From Roseburia sp. (GTDB taxonomy: Bacteria > Bacillota > Clostridia > Lachnospirales > Lachnospiraceae), in the NCBI GenBank assembly GCA_022771695.1, contig JALEKJ010000020.1, positions 1 through 64,000 on the forward strand: 64,000 nucleotides of DNA, given 5' to 3'. A program made the translations under genes and the position numbers. Numbering within the stretch: position 1 is the stretch's first letter; every line of letters begins with the position of its first letter. Shown piece after piece: positions 56,298 through 64,000 of the stretch. The notes beneath the pieces are model-generated. The model searched no databases, was not told the origin of the DNA, and worked only from the letters and a program-made list of their open reading frames with translations.

Positions 56298-56359
56298 GGA
56301 GGAAAATCCACTGCGCCTGTAAAGGCAGTCACATTTTTCTTCAGAAAACAAGGAGGATT
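56298..56359 (+). promoter_or_regulatory. Repeated RBS-containing leader element, copy B (upstream of ftsY)
   Basis: GGAGGAAAATCCACTGCGCCTGTAAAGGCAGTCACATTTTTCTTCAGAAAACAAGGAGGATT. Confidence 0.7.
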
Positions 56360-56361
56360 GA

Positions 56362-57312
56362 ATGAGCGAGGAAAAAAAAGGATTCTGGAGCCGGCTGGTT
56401 GCAGGACTTGGCAAGACAAGAGATAATATCGTATCAGGAATTGACTCGATATTTAGTGGATTTTCCAGCATCGACGAAGACTTCTATGAGGAGATTGAGG
56501 AAATCTTAATTATGGGAGATATCGGCGTGAATGCGACGGAAGCGATTATTACGAGCCTGAAACAGAAGGTGCGCGAGAATCATATTAAGGATCCGGCAGA
56601 GTGTAAGGAATTGTTGGTACGTAGCATCAAAGAGCAGATGGATGTAGGGGAGACGGCATATCGTTTTGAGCAGGAAAAGTCCGTTGTGCTTGTGATTGGC
56701 GTCAATGGAGTTGGAAAGACAACTTCCGTAGGAAAACTTGCAGGTAAGCTCAAGGATCAGGGAAAACGTGTCGTGTTGGCAGCGGCCGATACATTTCGTG
56801 CAGCAGCAGGTAGCCAACTGTTAGAGTGGGCAAACCGCGCAGGAGTAGAGATGATTGGCGGTCAGGAAGGCGCAGACCCGGCAGCGGTTGTATATGATGC
56901 GGTGGCAGCGGCGAAAGCAAGAAATGCAGATGTGCTGCTCTGTGATACGGCAGGAAGACTTCACAACAAGAAAAACCTGATGGAAGAACTAAAAAAGATT
57001 AACCGCATTCTGGAAAAAGAATATCCGGATGCATATCGTGAGACGTTGGTGGTATTGGATGCAACAACAGGACAGAATGCGCTCAATCAGGCACGTGAGT
57101 TTTCTGAGGTGGCAGATATTACCGGAATCATTTTGACAAAGATGGATGGTACGGCAAAAGGTGGTATTGCGGTAGCAATTCATTCAGAGCTTGGTATACC
57201 GGTAAAATATATCGGCGTGGGTGAGACGGTCGAAGATTTGCAGAAGTTTGATGCGAATGAATTTGTGGATGCGCTCTTTGAGATAAGAACAAGTGATGTA
57301 AGTGCAATTTAG
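56362..57312 (+). CDS. ftsY: Signal recognition particle receptor FtsY
   Basis: 'GVNGVGKTTSVGKLAGKLK', 'DTAGRLHNKKNLMEEL', 'TKMDGTAKGG'. Confidence 0.97.
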   Translation: MSEEKKGFWSRLVAGLGKTRDNIVSGIDSIFSGFSSIDEDFYEEIEEILIMGDIGVNATEAIITSLKQKVRENHIKDPAECKELLVRSIKEQMDVGETAYRFEQEKSVVLVIGVNGVGKTTSVGKLAGKLKDQGKRVVLAAADTFRAAAGSQLLEWANRAGVEMIGGQEGADPAAVVYDAVAAAKARNADVLLCDTAGRLHNKKNLMEELKKINRILEKEYPDAYRETLVVLDATTGQNALNQAREFSEVADITGIILTKMDGTAKGGIAVAIHSELGIPVKYIGVGETVEDLQKFDANEFVDALFEIRTSDVSAI

Positions 57313-57324
57313 GAGGACAGAGAA

Positions 57325-58536
57325 ATGCTGACGTTAGACAAGTTTGAGGAAGCTAGTGAGAAAGTCAAAGAAGTAACCCTTGAGACAAAACTCGTATACA
57401 GTGATTACCTAAGCGAGCTGACCGGAAATAAAGTATATTTAAAGCCGGAGAATATGCAGTTTACAGGTGCGTACAAGGTTCGAGGTGCTTATTACAAGAT
57501 TAGCACCTTGACCGAAGAGGAGAGAGGAAGAGGTTTGATTACTGCTTCGGCAGGAAATCATGCACAGGGTGTCGCATATGCGGCAAAATGCTATGGCGCC
57601 AAAGCTGTTATTGTGATGCCGACCACGACCCCGCTTATTAAGGTGAATCGTACGAAGAGTTACGGAGCAGAGGTTGTGCTTTACGGAGATGTCTATGATG
57701 AGGCATGCCAAAAAGCATATGAACTGGCAGAAAAAGAAGGATATACTTTCATTCATCCGTTTGACGACTTGGCGGTTGCAACCGGTCAGGGAACGATTGC
57801 GATGGAGATTTTTAAAGAGCTTCCGCTTGTCGAGTATATTTTAGTGCCAATCGGCGGTGGTGGTTTAGCTACCGGCGTATCAACGTTAGCTAAGCTGCTA
57901 AATCCGAAAATCAGAGTAATCGGTGTGGAGCCGGCAGGAGCAAACTGTATGCAGGCATCTTTTGCAGCGGGGAAGGTGACAACACTTCCAGGTGTGAATA
58001 CTATCGCAGACGGTACGGCCGTAAAGACTCCCGGAAGTAATATTTTTCCATATATCCAGAAAAACCTGGATGACATCATCACGGTAGAGGATGACGAACT
58101 GATTGTAGCGTTTCTTGATATGGTGGAAAATCATAAGATGGTAATTGAGAATTCAGGGTTGCTGACGGTAGCAGCATTAAAGCATCTGGATGTATCCGAC
58201 AAACGTGTTGTTTCTATTTTAAGTGGTGGTAACATGGATGTTATCACGATGTCTTCTGTTGTACAGCAGGGGCTGATTTTCCGTGACCGAATCTTTACCG
58301 TATCTGTTTTGCTTCCGGATAAGCCGGGAGAACTTTCGAAAGTGGCGGCAGCGATTGCAGAGGAGCAGGGAAATGTCATTAAGTTAGAGCATAATCAGTT
58401 CGTTACCACGAATCGCAGTGCAGCAGTAGAACTGCGCATTACACTGGAAAGTTTTGGAAGCGATCACAAAAAACAGATTATCAAAGCATTGGAGAAAAAG
58501 GGATATAAGCCGAAGCAGGTACGAACAAGCCTGTAG
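57325..58536 (+). CDS. ilvA: Threonine ammonia-lyase with C-terminal ACT domain
   Basis: 'ENMQFTGAYKVRGAYYKI', 'ASAGNHAQGVAYAA', 'PIGGGGLATGVS'; ACT 'RIFTVSVLLPDKPGELSKVAAAIAEEQGNV'. Confidence 0.93.
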   Translation: MLTLDKFEEASEKVKEVTLETKLVYSDYLSELTGNKVYLKPENMQFTGAYKVRGAYYKISTLTEEERGRGLITASAGNHAQGVAYAAKCYGAKAVIVMPTTTPLIKVNRTKSYGAEVVLYGDVYDEACQKAYELAEKEGYTFIHPFDDLAVATGQGTIAMEIFKELPLVEYILVPIGGGGLATGVSTLAKLLNPKIRVIGVEPAGANCMQASFAAGKVTTLPGVNTIADGTAVKTPGSNIFPYIQKNLDDIITVEDDELIVAFLDMVENHKMVIENSGLLTVAALKHLDVSDKRVVSILSGGNMDVITMSSVVQQGLIFRDRIFTVSVLLPDKPGELSKVAAAIAEEQGNVIKLEHNQFVTTNRSAAVELRITLESFGSDHKKQIIKALEKKGYKPKQVRTSL

Positions 58537-58581
58537 CATGCATGATGGCAAAATACAACGTAACAAATGAAGGAGGTTGCC

Positions 58582-58878
58582 ATGGAAAATAAAGATGCGC
58601 GGGAGCAGAGAGAGGGAAAATCATTTCATAAAATACTTTCCGGAATCGGAATTGCGGCGGCATGTCTTGTTTGCGGCGTAGGTGTGACAGCTTTGACTGC
58701 GCGAATCAACCGGGCAGAATTTGGAATATATTTGCTGCCTTTTATGCTTTCTGTAAGCGTATTTATATTTTCGACGCTCGGCTTTTTTCTGACAGAAGGG
58801 AAAAAGGAAATGTTGTATGGCGTCTGCTCTATTGCAGGTGCTGCTTGTGCAATCGTGCAGCTTGCTTTGATATTTTGA
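58582..58878 (+). CDS. Small hypothetical membrane protein (3 TM)
   Basis: SD AAGGAGG upstream of ATG 58582 ('gttgccATGGAAAATAAAG'); hydrophobic segments. Confidence 0.65.
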   Translation: MENKDAREQREGKSFHKILSGIGIAAACLVCGVGVTALTARINRAEFGIYLLPFMLSVSVFIFSTLGFFLTEGKKEMLYGVCSIAGAACAIVQLALIF

Positions 58879-58907
58879 ACCACAAATGAGACGAATATGA
58901 CTTTTGG

Positions 58908-58946
58908 ATGCTGGAAGTGCTGAAAATAGAGTCTTCCAGCATTTTT
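58908..58946 (+). terminator. Rho-independent terminator
   Basis: ATGCTGGAAG...CTTCCAGCATTTTT. Confidence 0.85.
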
Positions 58947-59090
58947 GCGCTTTAAAGGGGGCAAAAAATCTGTGAAAAATGTCAAATGATTTTCAAGCGT
59001 GGTTATGCTATACTGCATCTACGCAAAAATGATTTATCAAAGTACGGTTGATTGTTTCGAACATATCATTGAGGAAGAAAGGAGACATAC

Positions 59091-59420
59091 ATGACATTAG
59101 AACAGAAGATGGATGTAATGATGGGAAAAATGGATCTGACCATTGAGAAAATGGATCAAAAGTTCGAGCAGATAGACCGGCGTTTCGAGCAGATAGACCA
59201 GCGCTTTGAGCAGATAGACCAGCGCTTGAAACGGTTAGAGAATACTACTGATTTGATGAAGAATGATATCAGTGCGTTACAGATTGGACAGCATGAGATG
59301 GGACAAGAACTGAACATAGTATCTGAGCGTGTGACAGTAACATACAATTTGGCATTGGAGAATTGGGGGAACATTGTAGAGTCTAAGGTGAGATTGAACC
59401 GGCTGGAAGCAGGCAACTGA
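59091..59420 (+). CDS. Coiled-coil protein with heptad tandem repeats
   Basis: 'FEQIDRRFEQIDQRFEQIDQRLKRLEN'; SD AAAGGAGA before ATG. Confidence 0.75.
   Translation: MTLEQKMDVMMGKMDLTIEKMDQKFEQIDRRFEQIDQRFEQIDQRLKRLENTTDLMKNDISALQIGQHEMGQELNIVSERVTVTYNLALENWGNIVESKVRLNRLEAGN
59164..59226 (+). repeat. 21-bp tandem repeats encoding FEQIDQR heptads
   Basis: ttcgagcagatagaccggcg / tttcgagcagatagaccagcg / ctttgagcagatagaccagcg. Confidence 0.8.
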
Positions 59421-59435
59421 TAGTATAAAATATTT

Positions 59436-59470
59436 AAGGTGTCAAGAAAAAATACTTGACACCTTATTTC
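59436..59470 (+). terminator. Rho-independent terminator overlapping the ylxM promoter -35
   Basis: AAGGTGTCAAG-aaaaaata-CTTGACACCTTATTTC. Confidence 0.75.
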
Positions 59471-59473
59471 TTT

Positions 59474-59490
59474 TGTGATAACCTATCACA
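59474..59490. promoter_or_regulatory. Inverted repeat at the predicted -10 of ylxM-ffh
   Basis: TGTGATA acc TATCACA. Confidence 0.45.
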
Positions 59491-59501
59491 GGTGATGATT
59501 G

Positions 59502-59846
59502 ATGGAAGAAAAAATGGAACAGGCGTATCTCTATGATTTTTATGGAGAACTGTTGAATGAGCGTCAGAGAAAGATATATGAGGATTTCGTATTCAACGAC
59601 TTATCGTTAGGTGAGATTGCGGATGAAGAGGGAATCAGCAGACAGGGTGTGCATGATATGGTAAAGCGATGTACACGGACGCTCGAGAGCTATGAGGAGA
59701 AGCTTCATTTGGTAGAAAAGTTTTTATTCGCAAAGCAGAAGGTAGAAGACATCCACAAGCTTGCAAAGAACTTCCACGAGAGTCATGACGATGCAATTAT
59801 GGAAGAAATCGAACAGATTTCAAATCAGATATTAGAGGAGTTATAG
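59502..59846 (+). CDS. ylxM: YlxM-family HTH DNA-binding protein (SRP-associated)
   Basis: '[44 protein letters not shown]'; immediately upstream of ffh. Confidence 0.92.
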   Translation: MEEKMEQAYLYDFYGELLNERQRKIYEDFVFNDLSLGEIADEEGISRQGVHDMVKRCTRTLESYEEKLHLVEKFLFAKQKVEDIHKLAKNFHESHDDAIMEEIEQISNQILEEL

Positions 59847-61196
59847 ATGGCATTTGATAGCTTATCTGAAAAACTTCAAAACGTATTTAAGAATCTGCGC
59901 AGCAAGGGAAGGCTGACGGAGGACGATGTTAAGGCGGCACTTAGAGAGGTAAAGCTAGCACTTTTAGAAGCCGATGTCAATTTCAAGGTAGTGAAGCAGT
60001 TCGTTAAGGATGTGCAGGAGCGTGCAGTTGGTCAGGACGTAATGAACGGACTAAATCCCGGGCAGATGGTCATCAAGGTTGTAAACGAAGAGATGGTTCG
60101 CCTGATGGGATCTGAGACGACTGAGATTGCATTACAGCCCGGTAAGGCACTGACAGTCATTATGATGACCGGTCTCCAAGGTGCAGGTAAGACGACGACC
60201 ACGGCAAAACTTGCCGGTAAGTTCAAGCAAAAGGGCAAGAAAGTATTGCTGGTAGCCTGTGATGTTTACCGTCCGGCTGCGATAGAGCAGTTGCAGATTA
60301 ACGGTGAGAAGCAGGGGGTAGAAGTCTTTGCCATGGGCGATAAGAACAGCCCGGTAAATATTGCAAAGGCTGCGATAGAGCATGCCACAAAGAATGATTT
60401 TAATATTGTAATCATCGACACTGCCGGACGTCTTCACGTCGATGAAGAGATGATGGCAGAGTTAGTTCAGATAAAAGAAAGCGTTTCCGTACATCAGACA
60501 ATCCTTGTTGTGGACTCTATGACAGGTCAGGATGCGGTAAACGTAGCGCAGACGTTTGATGAGCGCATTGGTATTGATGGCGTCATCTTGACAAAGCTCG
60601 ACGGTGATACGAGAGGCGGTGCGGCACTTTCCATTCGTGCAGTGACCGGAAAGCCAATTCTCTATGCAGGAATGGGCGAGAAGCTTTCCGATTTGGAACA
60701 GTTTTATCCCGATCGTATGGCATCAAGAATCCTGGGAATGGGTGATGTGCTCACTCTGATTGAGAAAGCACAGGAGGATTTCGATGAGGAGAAAGCAAAA
60801 AAGCTTGAGCAGAAGATGCGCAAAAATGAATTTGACTTTGAGATGTATTTGGAGTCGATGAGTCAGATGAGAAAAATGGGCGGTATATCCAGTATTCTTG
60901 GTATGATGCCGGGAATGGGTGGGGGCAAGATGCCGGAGATTGATGAGGCTGCAGCGGAGAAGAATCTTTCCCGTACAGAGGCAATCATTTATTCCATGAC
61001 ACCGCAGGAGAGACAGAATCCGTCACTGTTGAATCCGAGCAGAAAACGCAGAATTGCACAGGGAGCCGGTGTAGACATTGCAGAAGTAAATCGTCTGGTG
61101 AAGCAGTTTGAACAGATGAAGAAGATGATGAAGCAGATGCCGGGCATGATGAAGCGAGGCAGACGTGGCGGTATGTTCAAAGGATTCCCGTTTTAA
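59847..61196 (+). CDS. ffh: Signal recognition particle protein Ffh
   Basis: 'MTGLQGAGKTTTTAKLAGKFK', 'DTAGRLHVDEEMM', Met-rich M domain. Confidence 0.98.
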   Translation: MAFDSLSEKLQNVFKNLRSKGRLTEDDVKAALREVKLALLEADVNFKVVKQFVKDVQERAVGQDVMNGLNPGQMVIKVVNEEMVRLMGSETTEIALQPGKALTVIMMTGLQGAGKTTTTAKLAGKFKQKGKKVLLVACDVYRPAAIEQLQINGEKQGVEVFAMGDKNSPVNIAKAAIEHATKNDFNIVIIDTAGRLHVDEEMMAELVQIKESVSVHQTILVVDSMTGQDAVNVAQTFDERIGIDGVILTKLDGDTRGGAALSIRAVTGKPILYAGMGEKLSDLEQFYPDRMASRILGMGDVLTLIEKAQEDFDEEKAKKLEQKMRKNEFDFEMYLESMSQMRKMGGISSILGMMPGMGGGKMPEIDEAAAEKNLSRTEAIIYSMTPQERQNPSLLNPSRKRRIAQGAGVDIAEVNRLVKQFEQMKKMMKQMPGMMKRGRRGGMFKGFPF

Positions 61197-61202
61197 ATTG
61201 AG

Positions 61203-61249
61203 TTAGGAATTGCGTCATACGCATTCTAATGTAACCGCGAAGCGGTTAC
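61203..61249 (+). promoter_or_regulatory. Two tandem hairpins upstream of rpsP
   Basis: TTAGgAATtGCGT-cat-ACGCATTcTAA (61203-61229); GTAACCGC-GAA-GCGGTTAC (61231-61249). Confidence 0.55.
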
Positions 61250-61286
61250 TATACAAATAGTCAGCAAATTCAAGGAGGTGAAAGTA

Positions 61287-61532
61287 ATGGCAGTAAAAAT
61301 CAGATTAAGAAGAATGGGACAGAAGAAAGCTCCTTTCTATAGAATCGTAGTTGCAGATTCCAGATCCCCAAGAGATGGAAAATGTATCGAAGAGATTGGA
61401 ACTTATGATCCAACAAAGAATCCAACAGAGTATCATGTAAACGAAGAGTTAGCAAAGAAGTGGTTAGCTAACGGAGCTCAGCCAACAGATACCGTAGCTC
61501 GTATTTTCAAGAACGCGGGCATCGAGAAATAG
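61287..61532 (+). CDS. rpsP: 30S ribosomal protein S16
   Basis: '[42 protein letters not shown]'. Confidence 0.98.
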   Translation: MAVKIRLRRMGQKKAPFYRIVVADSRSPRDGKCIEEIGTYDPTKNPTEYHVNEELAKKWLANGAQPTDTVARIFKNAGIEK

Positions 61533-61551
61533 GATTAGTGAGGTGGACCTA

Positions 61552-61782
61552 ATGAAAGAATTAGTTGAAGTAATTGCTAAATCACTAGTCGATTGCCCGG
61601 ACGAGGTTGTTGTAACTCAGACCGAGAATGAGAAAGCCATTGTTTTGGAATTACGTGTAGCGCAGTCCGACATGGGCAAGGTAATCGGCAAACAGGGTCG
61701 TATTGCAAAAGCAATCCGTGCCGTTGTGAAGGCTGCTGCCTCAAAAGAAGAAAAGAAAGTTATTGTAGAAATCATGCAGTAA
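61552..61782 (+). CDS. KH domain-containing RNA-binding protein (KhpA/YlqC-like)
   Basis: 'MKELVEVIAKSLVDCPDEVVVTQTENEKAIVLELRVAQSDMGKVIGKQGRIAKAIRAVV'. Confidence 0.93.
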   Translation: MKELVEVIAKSLVDCPDEVVVTQTENEKAIVLELRVAQSDMGKVIGKQGRIAKAIRAVVKAAASKEEKKVIVEIMQ

Positions 61783-61787
61783 ATGAC

Positions 61788-61835
61788 AGGCTATCTTAGT
61801 GGTGGATGCGATTCCGCTGGAAGATAGCCTCTTTT
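61788..61835 (+). terminator. Terminator-like hairpin
   Basis: AGGCTATCTT...AAGATAGCCTCTTTTC. Confidence 0.65.
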
Positions 61836-61862
61836 CTTGCAACAGGATTAACCTGTTGCAAG
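61836..61862 (+). other. Perfect 11-bp hairpin upstream of rimM
   Basis: CTTGCAACAGG-ATTAA-CCTGTTGCAAG. Confidence 0.8.
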
Positions 61863-61886
61863 AAGGCGCTATAATTAGGAGGATGC

Positions 61887-62408
61887 ATGGAGGATTTATT
61901 ACAGGTAGGTGTTATCACATCAACGCATGGAGTACGTGGAGAAGTCAAAGTATTCCCGACGACGGATGATGTGACACGTTTTAAGAAATTAAAGAAAGTT
62001 ATCTTAGATACAGGAAAAGAATATCTGGAGCTTGAGGTTGCAGGAGTGAAGTTTTTTAAGAACATGGTAATCTTAAAGTTCAAAGAGTTTGATAATATTA
62101 ACGATGTGGAGAAATACAGACAAAAGGCGCTCTATGTTACAAGAGAAAATGCAGTAAAGCTGAAAAAGGATGAGTACTTCATTGCAGACTTGATTGGACT
62201 TAGCGTACAGACCGATGAGGGAGAGACGTTAGGGAAAATGACGGATGTGATCCAGACGGGTGCGAATGATGTTTATGTTGTCCAAACGGCAGAAGGAGAG
62301 GAAATTTTAGTGCCGGCAATCAAGGAATGCATCAGAGAAGTGGATATCAAGGGCGGAAGTATGTTGATACATTTGCTGCCGGGACTTCGGGATATCAACC
62401 GGAAATAA
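61887..62408 (+). CDS. rimM: Ribosome maturation factor RimM
   Basis: '[32 protein letters not shown]', PRC-barrel C-terminus. Confidence 0.96.
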   Translation: MEDLLQVGVITSTHGVRGEVKVFPTTDDVTRFKKLKKVILDTGKEYLELEVAGVKFFKNMVILKFKEFDNINDVEKYRQKALYVTRENAVKLKKDEYFIADLIGLSVQTDEGETLGKMTDVIQTGANDVYVVQTAEGEEILVPAIKECIREVDIKGGSMLIHLLPGLRDINRK

Positions 62409-62411
62409 GTG

Positions 62412-63104
62412 ATGGAGAAAAGGAAAATGGCAAGATATATTAGGGAAGTGGAATTAAATAGACCAGAGGAGTTTGTGCAGTATATTATGACGGATTTTTT
62501 GGGCAAGCAAGGCTTTCAAATGAAAGAATTTAAGGGAGAGCTGGTTTATCGCGCAGGAAATGGCCTCCTAGAAATCCCAAAGTTTCTCACATGGGGCTAT
62601 CAAAATGGAAGATTTCATATAGAGGCATGGACAAGAAATTGCTGGCTGCCGGGGGTCTATGGACGTGAAAATGCACTGGATGGCTTTATGGGATGCATTC
62701 CAAAGGAAGCCTATAAGAAGGATATTGAGGCGTTGATTGGGCTTCTGTTCCAACCATTGGCACAGTCGGAAATGCCTGAAAAGCAAGGAAATCCGGGAAC
62801 GCCTGTAATGTCACAGAATCCGAGAATGAATGTGCAACAGCCAATTTATGTAAGAGGAACGGATATGTCTCGATATGCCACCATGGCATTGGTGTTTTCT
62901 CTGGTTGGTATCGTGTGCACATGTTTGTCAGGAATTTTGGGACTTATTTGGGGTTCTCTCGGAATTGTATATGGCAAAAAAGCAATGGATTCTCAGAAAA
63001 AAGGTATGGCGACGGCTGCATTCGTGATTGGAATAGTGACAGATGTGTTGGCGGGAATTGTGTGTGTGCTAAAGATTATTCTCGCAATATCACAGATGGT
63101 ATAA
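62412..63104 (+). CDS. Uncharacterised protein with C-terminal DUF4190-like two-TM region
   Basis: ORF 62409..63104; 'ATMALVFSLVGIVCTCLSGILGLIWGSLGIVYGKKAMDSQKKGMATAAFVIGIV'. Confidence 0.75.
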   Translation: MEKRKMARYIREVELNRPEEFVQYIMTDFLGKQGFQMKEFKGELVYRAGNGLLEIPKFLTWGYQNGRFHIEAWTRNCWLPGVYGRENALDGFMGCIPKEAYKKDIEALIGLLFQPLAQSEMPEKQGNPGTPVMSQNPRMNVQQPIYVRGTDMSRYATMALVFSLVGIVCTCLSGILGLIWGSLGIVYGKKAMDSQKKGMATAAFVIGIVTDVLAGIVCVLKIILAISQMV

Positions 63105-63137
63105 GGAATCGCGACAGAGTAGAAGGGGAAGACCGAA

Positions 63138-64000
63138 ATGAAATTTCATGTTTTGACTTTATTTCCGGATATGATTATACAGGGCTTGTCACAGAGCATT
63201 ATCGGACGAGCCGCGGAAAATGGGCTGCTTTCCATCGAGGCGGTCAATATCAGGGACTATACATTGGATACGCATACGAAAGTGGATGATTATCCATACG
63301 GAGGCGGTGCAGGCATGTTAATGCAGGCACAGCCTGTTTACGATGCGTGGAAATCTGTGATAGAGAAAATTGAGCCTGGTGCGGCGGCAAATGATTCCGG
63401 CAGACATCCGCGAACTGTATATTTAACCCCACAGGGACAGAACTTTACACAGGAACTTGCCAAAGAACTGGCAAAAGAAGAGGACTTGGTGTTGCTCTGC
63501 GGTCACTATGAGGGCATTGATGAGCGTGTCTTAGAGGAAATTGTGACGGATTATGTGTCAATTGGCGATTATGTTTTGACAGGTGGGGAACTACCTGCAA
63601 TGGTGATGATTGATGCGATTGCTAGGATGGTGCCGGGAGTACTGAACAACGAAGCGTCCGGCATACATGAGTCTTTTGAAGGAAATCTGTTAGAATATCC
63701 CCAGTATAGTCGCCCGGAAGAGTGGCATGGCAAGCGCGTGCCGGACGTATTGTTATCCGGTAACCAGAAGAACATTGATGCATGGCGCAGGGAAGCATCG
63801 GTCTGCCGTACTAGAGAGCGTCGCCCAGATATGTATCTGCAGTATGAAAAGCTACAGAGGTGTCTGGATTATTTAAAAGAGCAAAAACTTCTTCATATGG
63901 ATATGATAGAACTGATAAACAGAGGTCAGGCGAGACTGGTGTACGCAAAGAAGGGGAATATTTGTCTTTACGATAGGGCGAGTGGAATTTATTTCCATAC
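63138..64000 (+). CDS. trmD: tRNA (guanine37-N1)-methyltransferase TrmD, runs off window end
   Basis: 'MKFHVLTLFPDMI', 'GGGAGMLMQAQPVYDAW', 'LLCGHYEGIDERVLE', 'SIGDYVLTGGELPAMVMIDAIARMVPGVL'; open at window edge, hence absent from ORF track. Confidence 0.97.
   Translation, partial: MKFHVLTLFPDMIIQGLSQSIIGRAAENGLLSIEAVNIRDYTLDTHTKVDDYPYGGGAGMLMQAQPVYDAWKSVIEKIEPGAAANDSGRHPRTVYLTPQGQNFTQELAKELAKEEDLVLLCGHYEGIDERVLEEIVTDYVSIGDYVLTGGELPAMVMIDAIARMVPGVLNNEASGIHESFEGNLLEYPQYSRPEEWHGKRVPDVLLSGNQKNIDAWRREASVCRTRERRPDMYLQYEKLQRCLDYLKEQKLLHMDMIELINRGQARLVYAKKGNICLYDRASGIYFH

Noticed and set aside
1-64000. Transposons, prophage genes, CRISPR arrays, rRNA operons
   Set aside because: None of their hallmarks (transposase/integrase motifs, terminal repeats, repeat-spacer arrays, rRNA sequence) were seen on either strand.

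Overview
The window is a low-GC Firmicutes chromosome segment, most consistent with Clostridia/Lachnospiraceae by gene content and order (inference; no search was run). Most of it is ordinary core genome: polA-coaE; a purO-like gene followed by an AICAR transformylase; pyrimidine-nucleoside phosphorylase; ackA; DUF177-rpmF-(YesL)-plsX-acpP-rnc-smc-ftsY; ylxM-ffh-rpsP-KH-rimM-(membrane protein)-trmD; and one tRNA-Leu(CAA). The most unusual locus is about 37.3-47.6 kb, a divergent minimal Tad/type-IV-pilus-like island. It has a CpaF/TadA-like ATPase, one protein that looks like a TadB-TadC fusion, five to six tiny or small proteins sharing an N-terminal pattern (short charged leader, aromatic or Ile, Gly, then a ~20-residue hydrophobic stretch), an SH3 lipoprotein and a 1565-aa secreted Gly-rich/B-repeat protein with no recognisable wall anchor. 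No prepilin peptidase or outer-membrane component is visible, and ackA directly follows the island without pta. Other notable items: a 2426-aa multidomain PHP/OB-fold surface protein; a repeated RBS-containing leader element upstream of both purO-like and ftsY; an HTH/unknown gene pair with an 18-bp palindromic operator in the -35/-10 spacer; a structured leader upstream of the aminopeptidase P gene; a 33-aa ORF whose SD lies in a terminator stem; and a TrmD reading frame extending past the canonical length at the window edge. Several small genes (rpmF, three pilin-like or micro-ORFs, trmD) are absent from the supplied ORF track and were read from the sequence.
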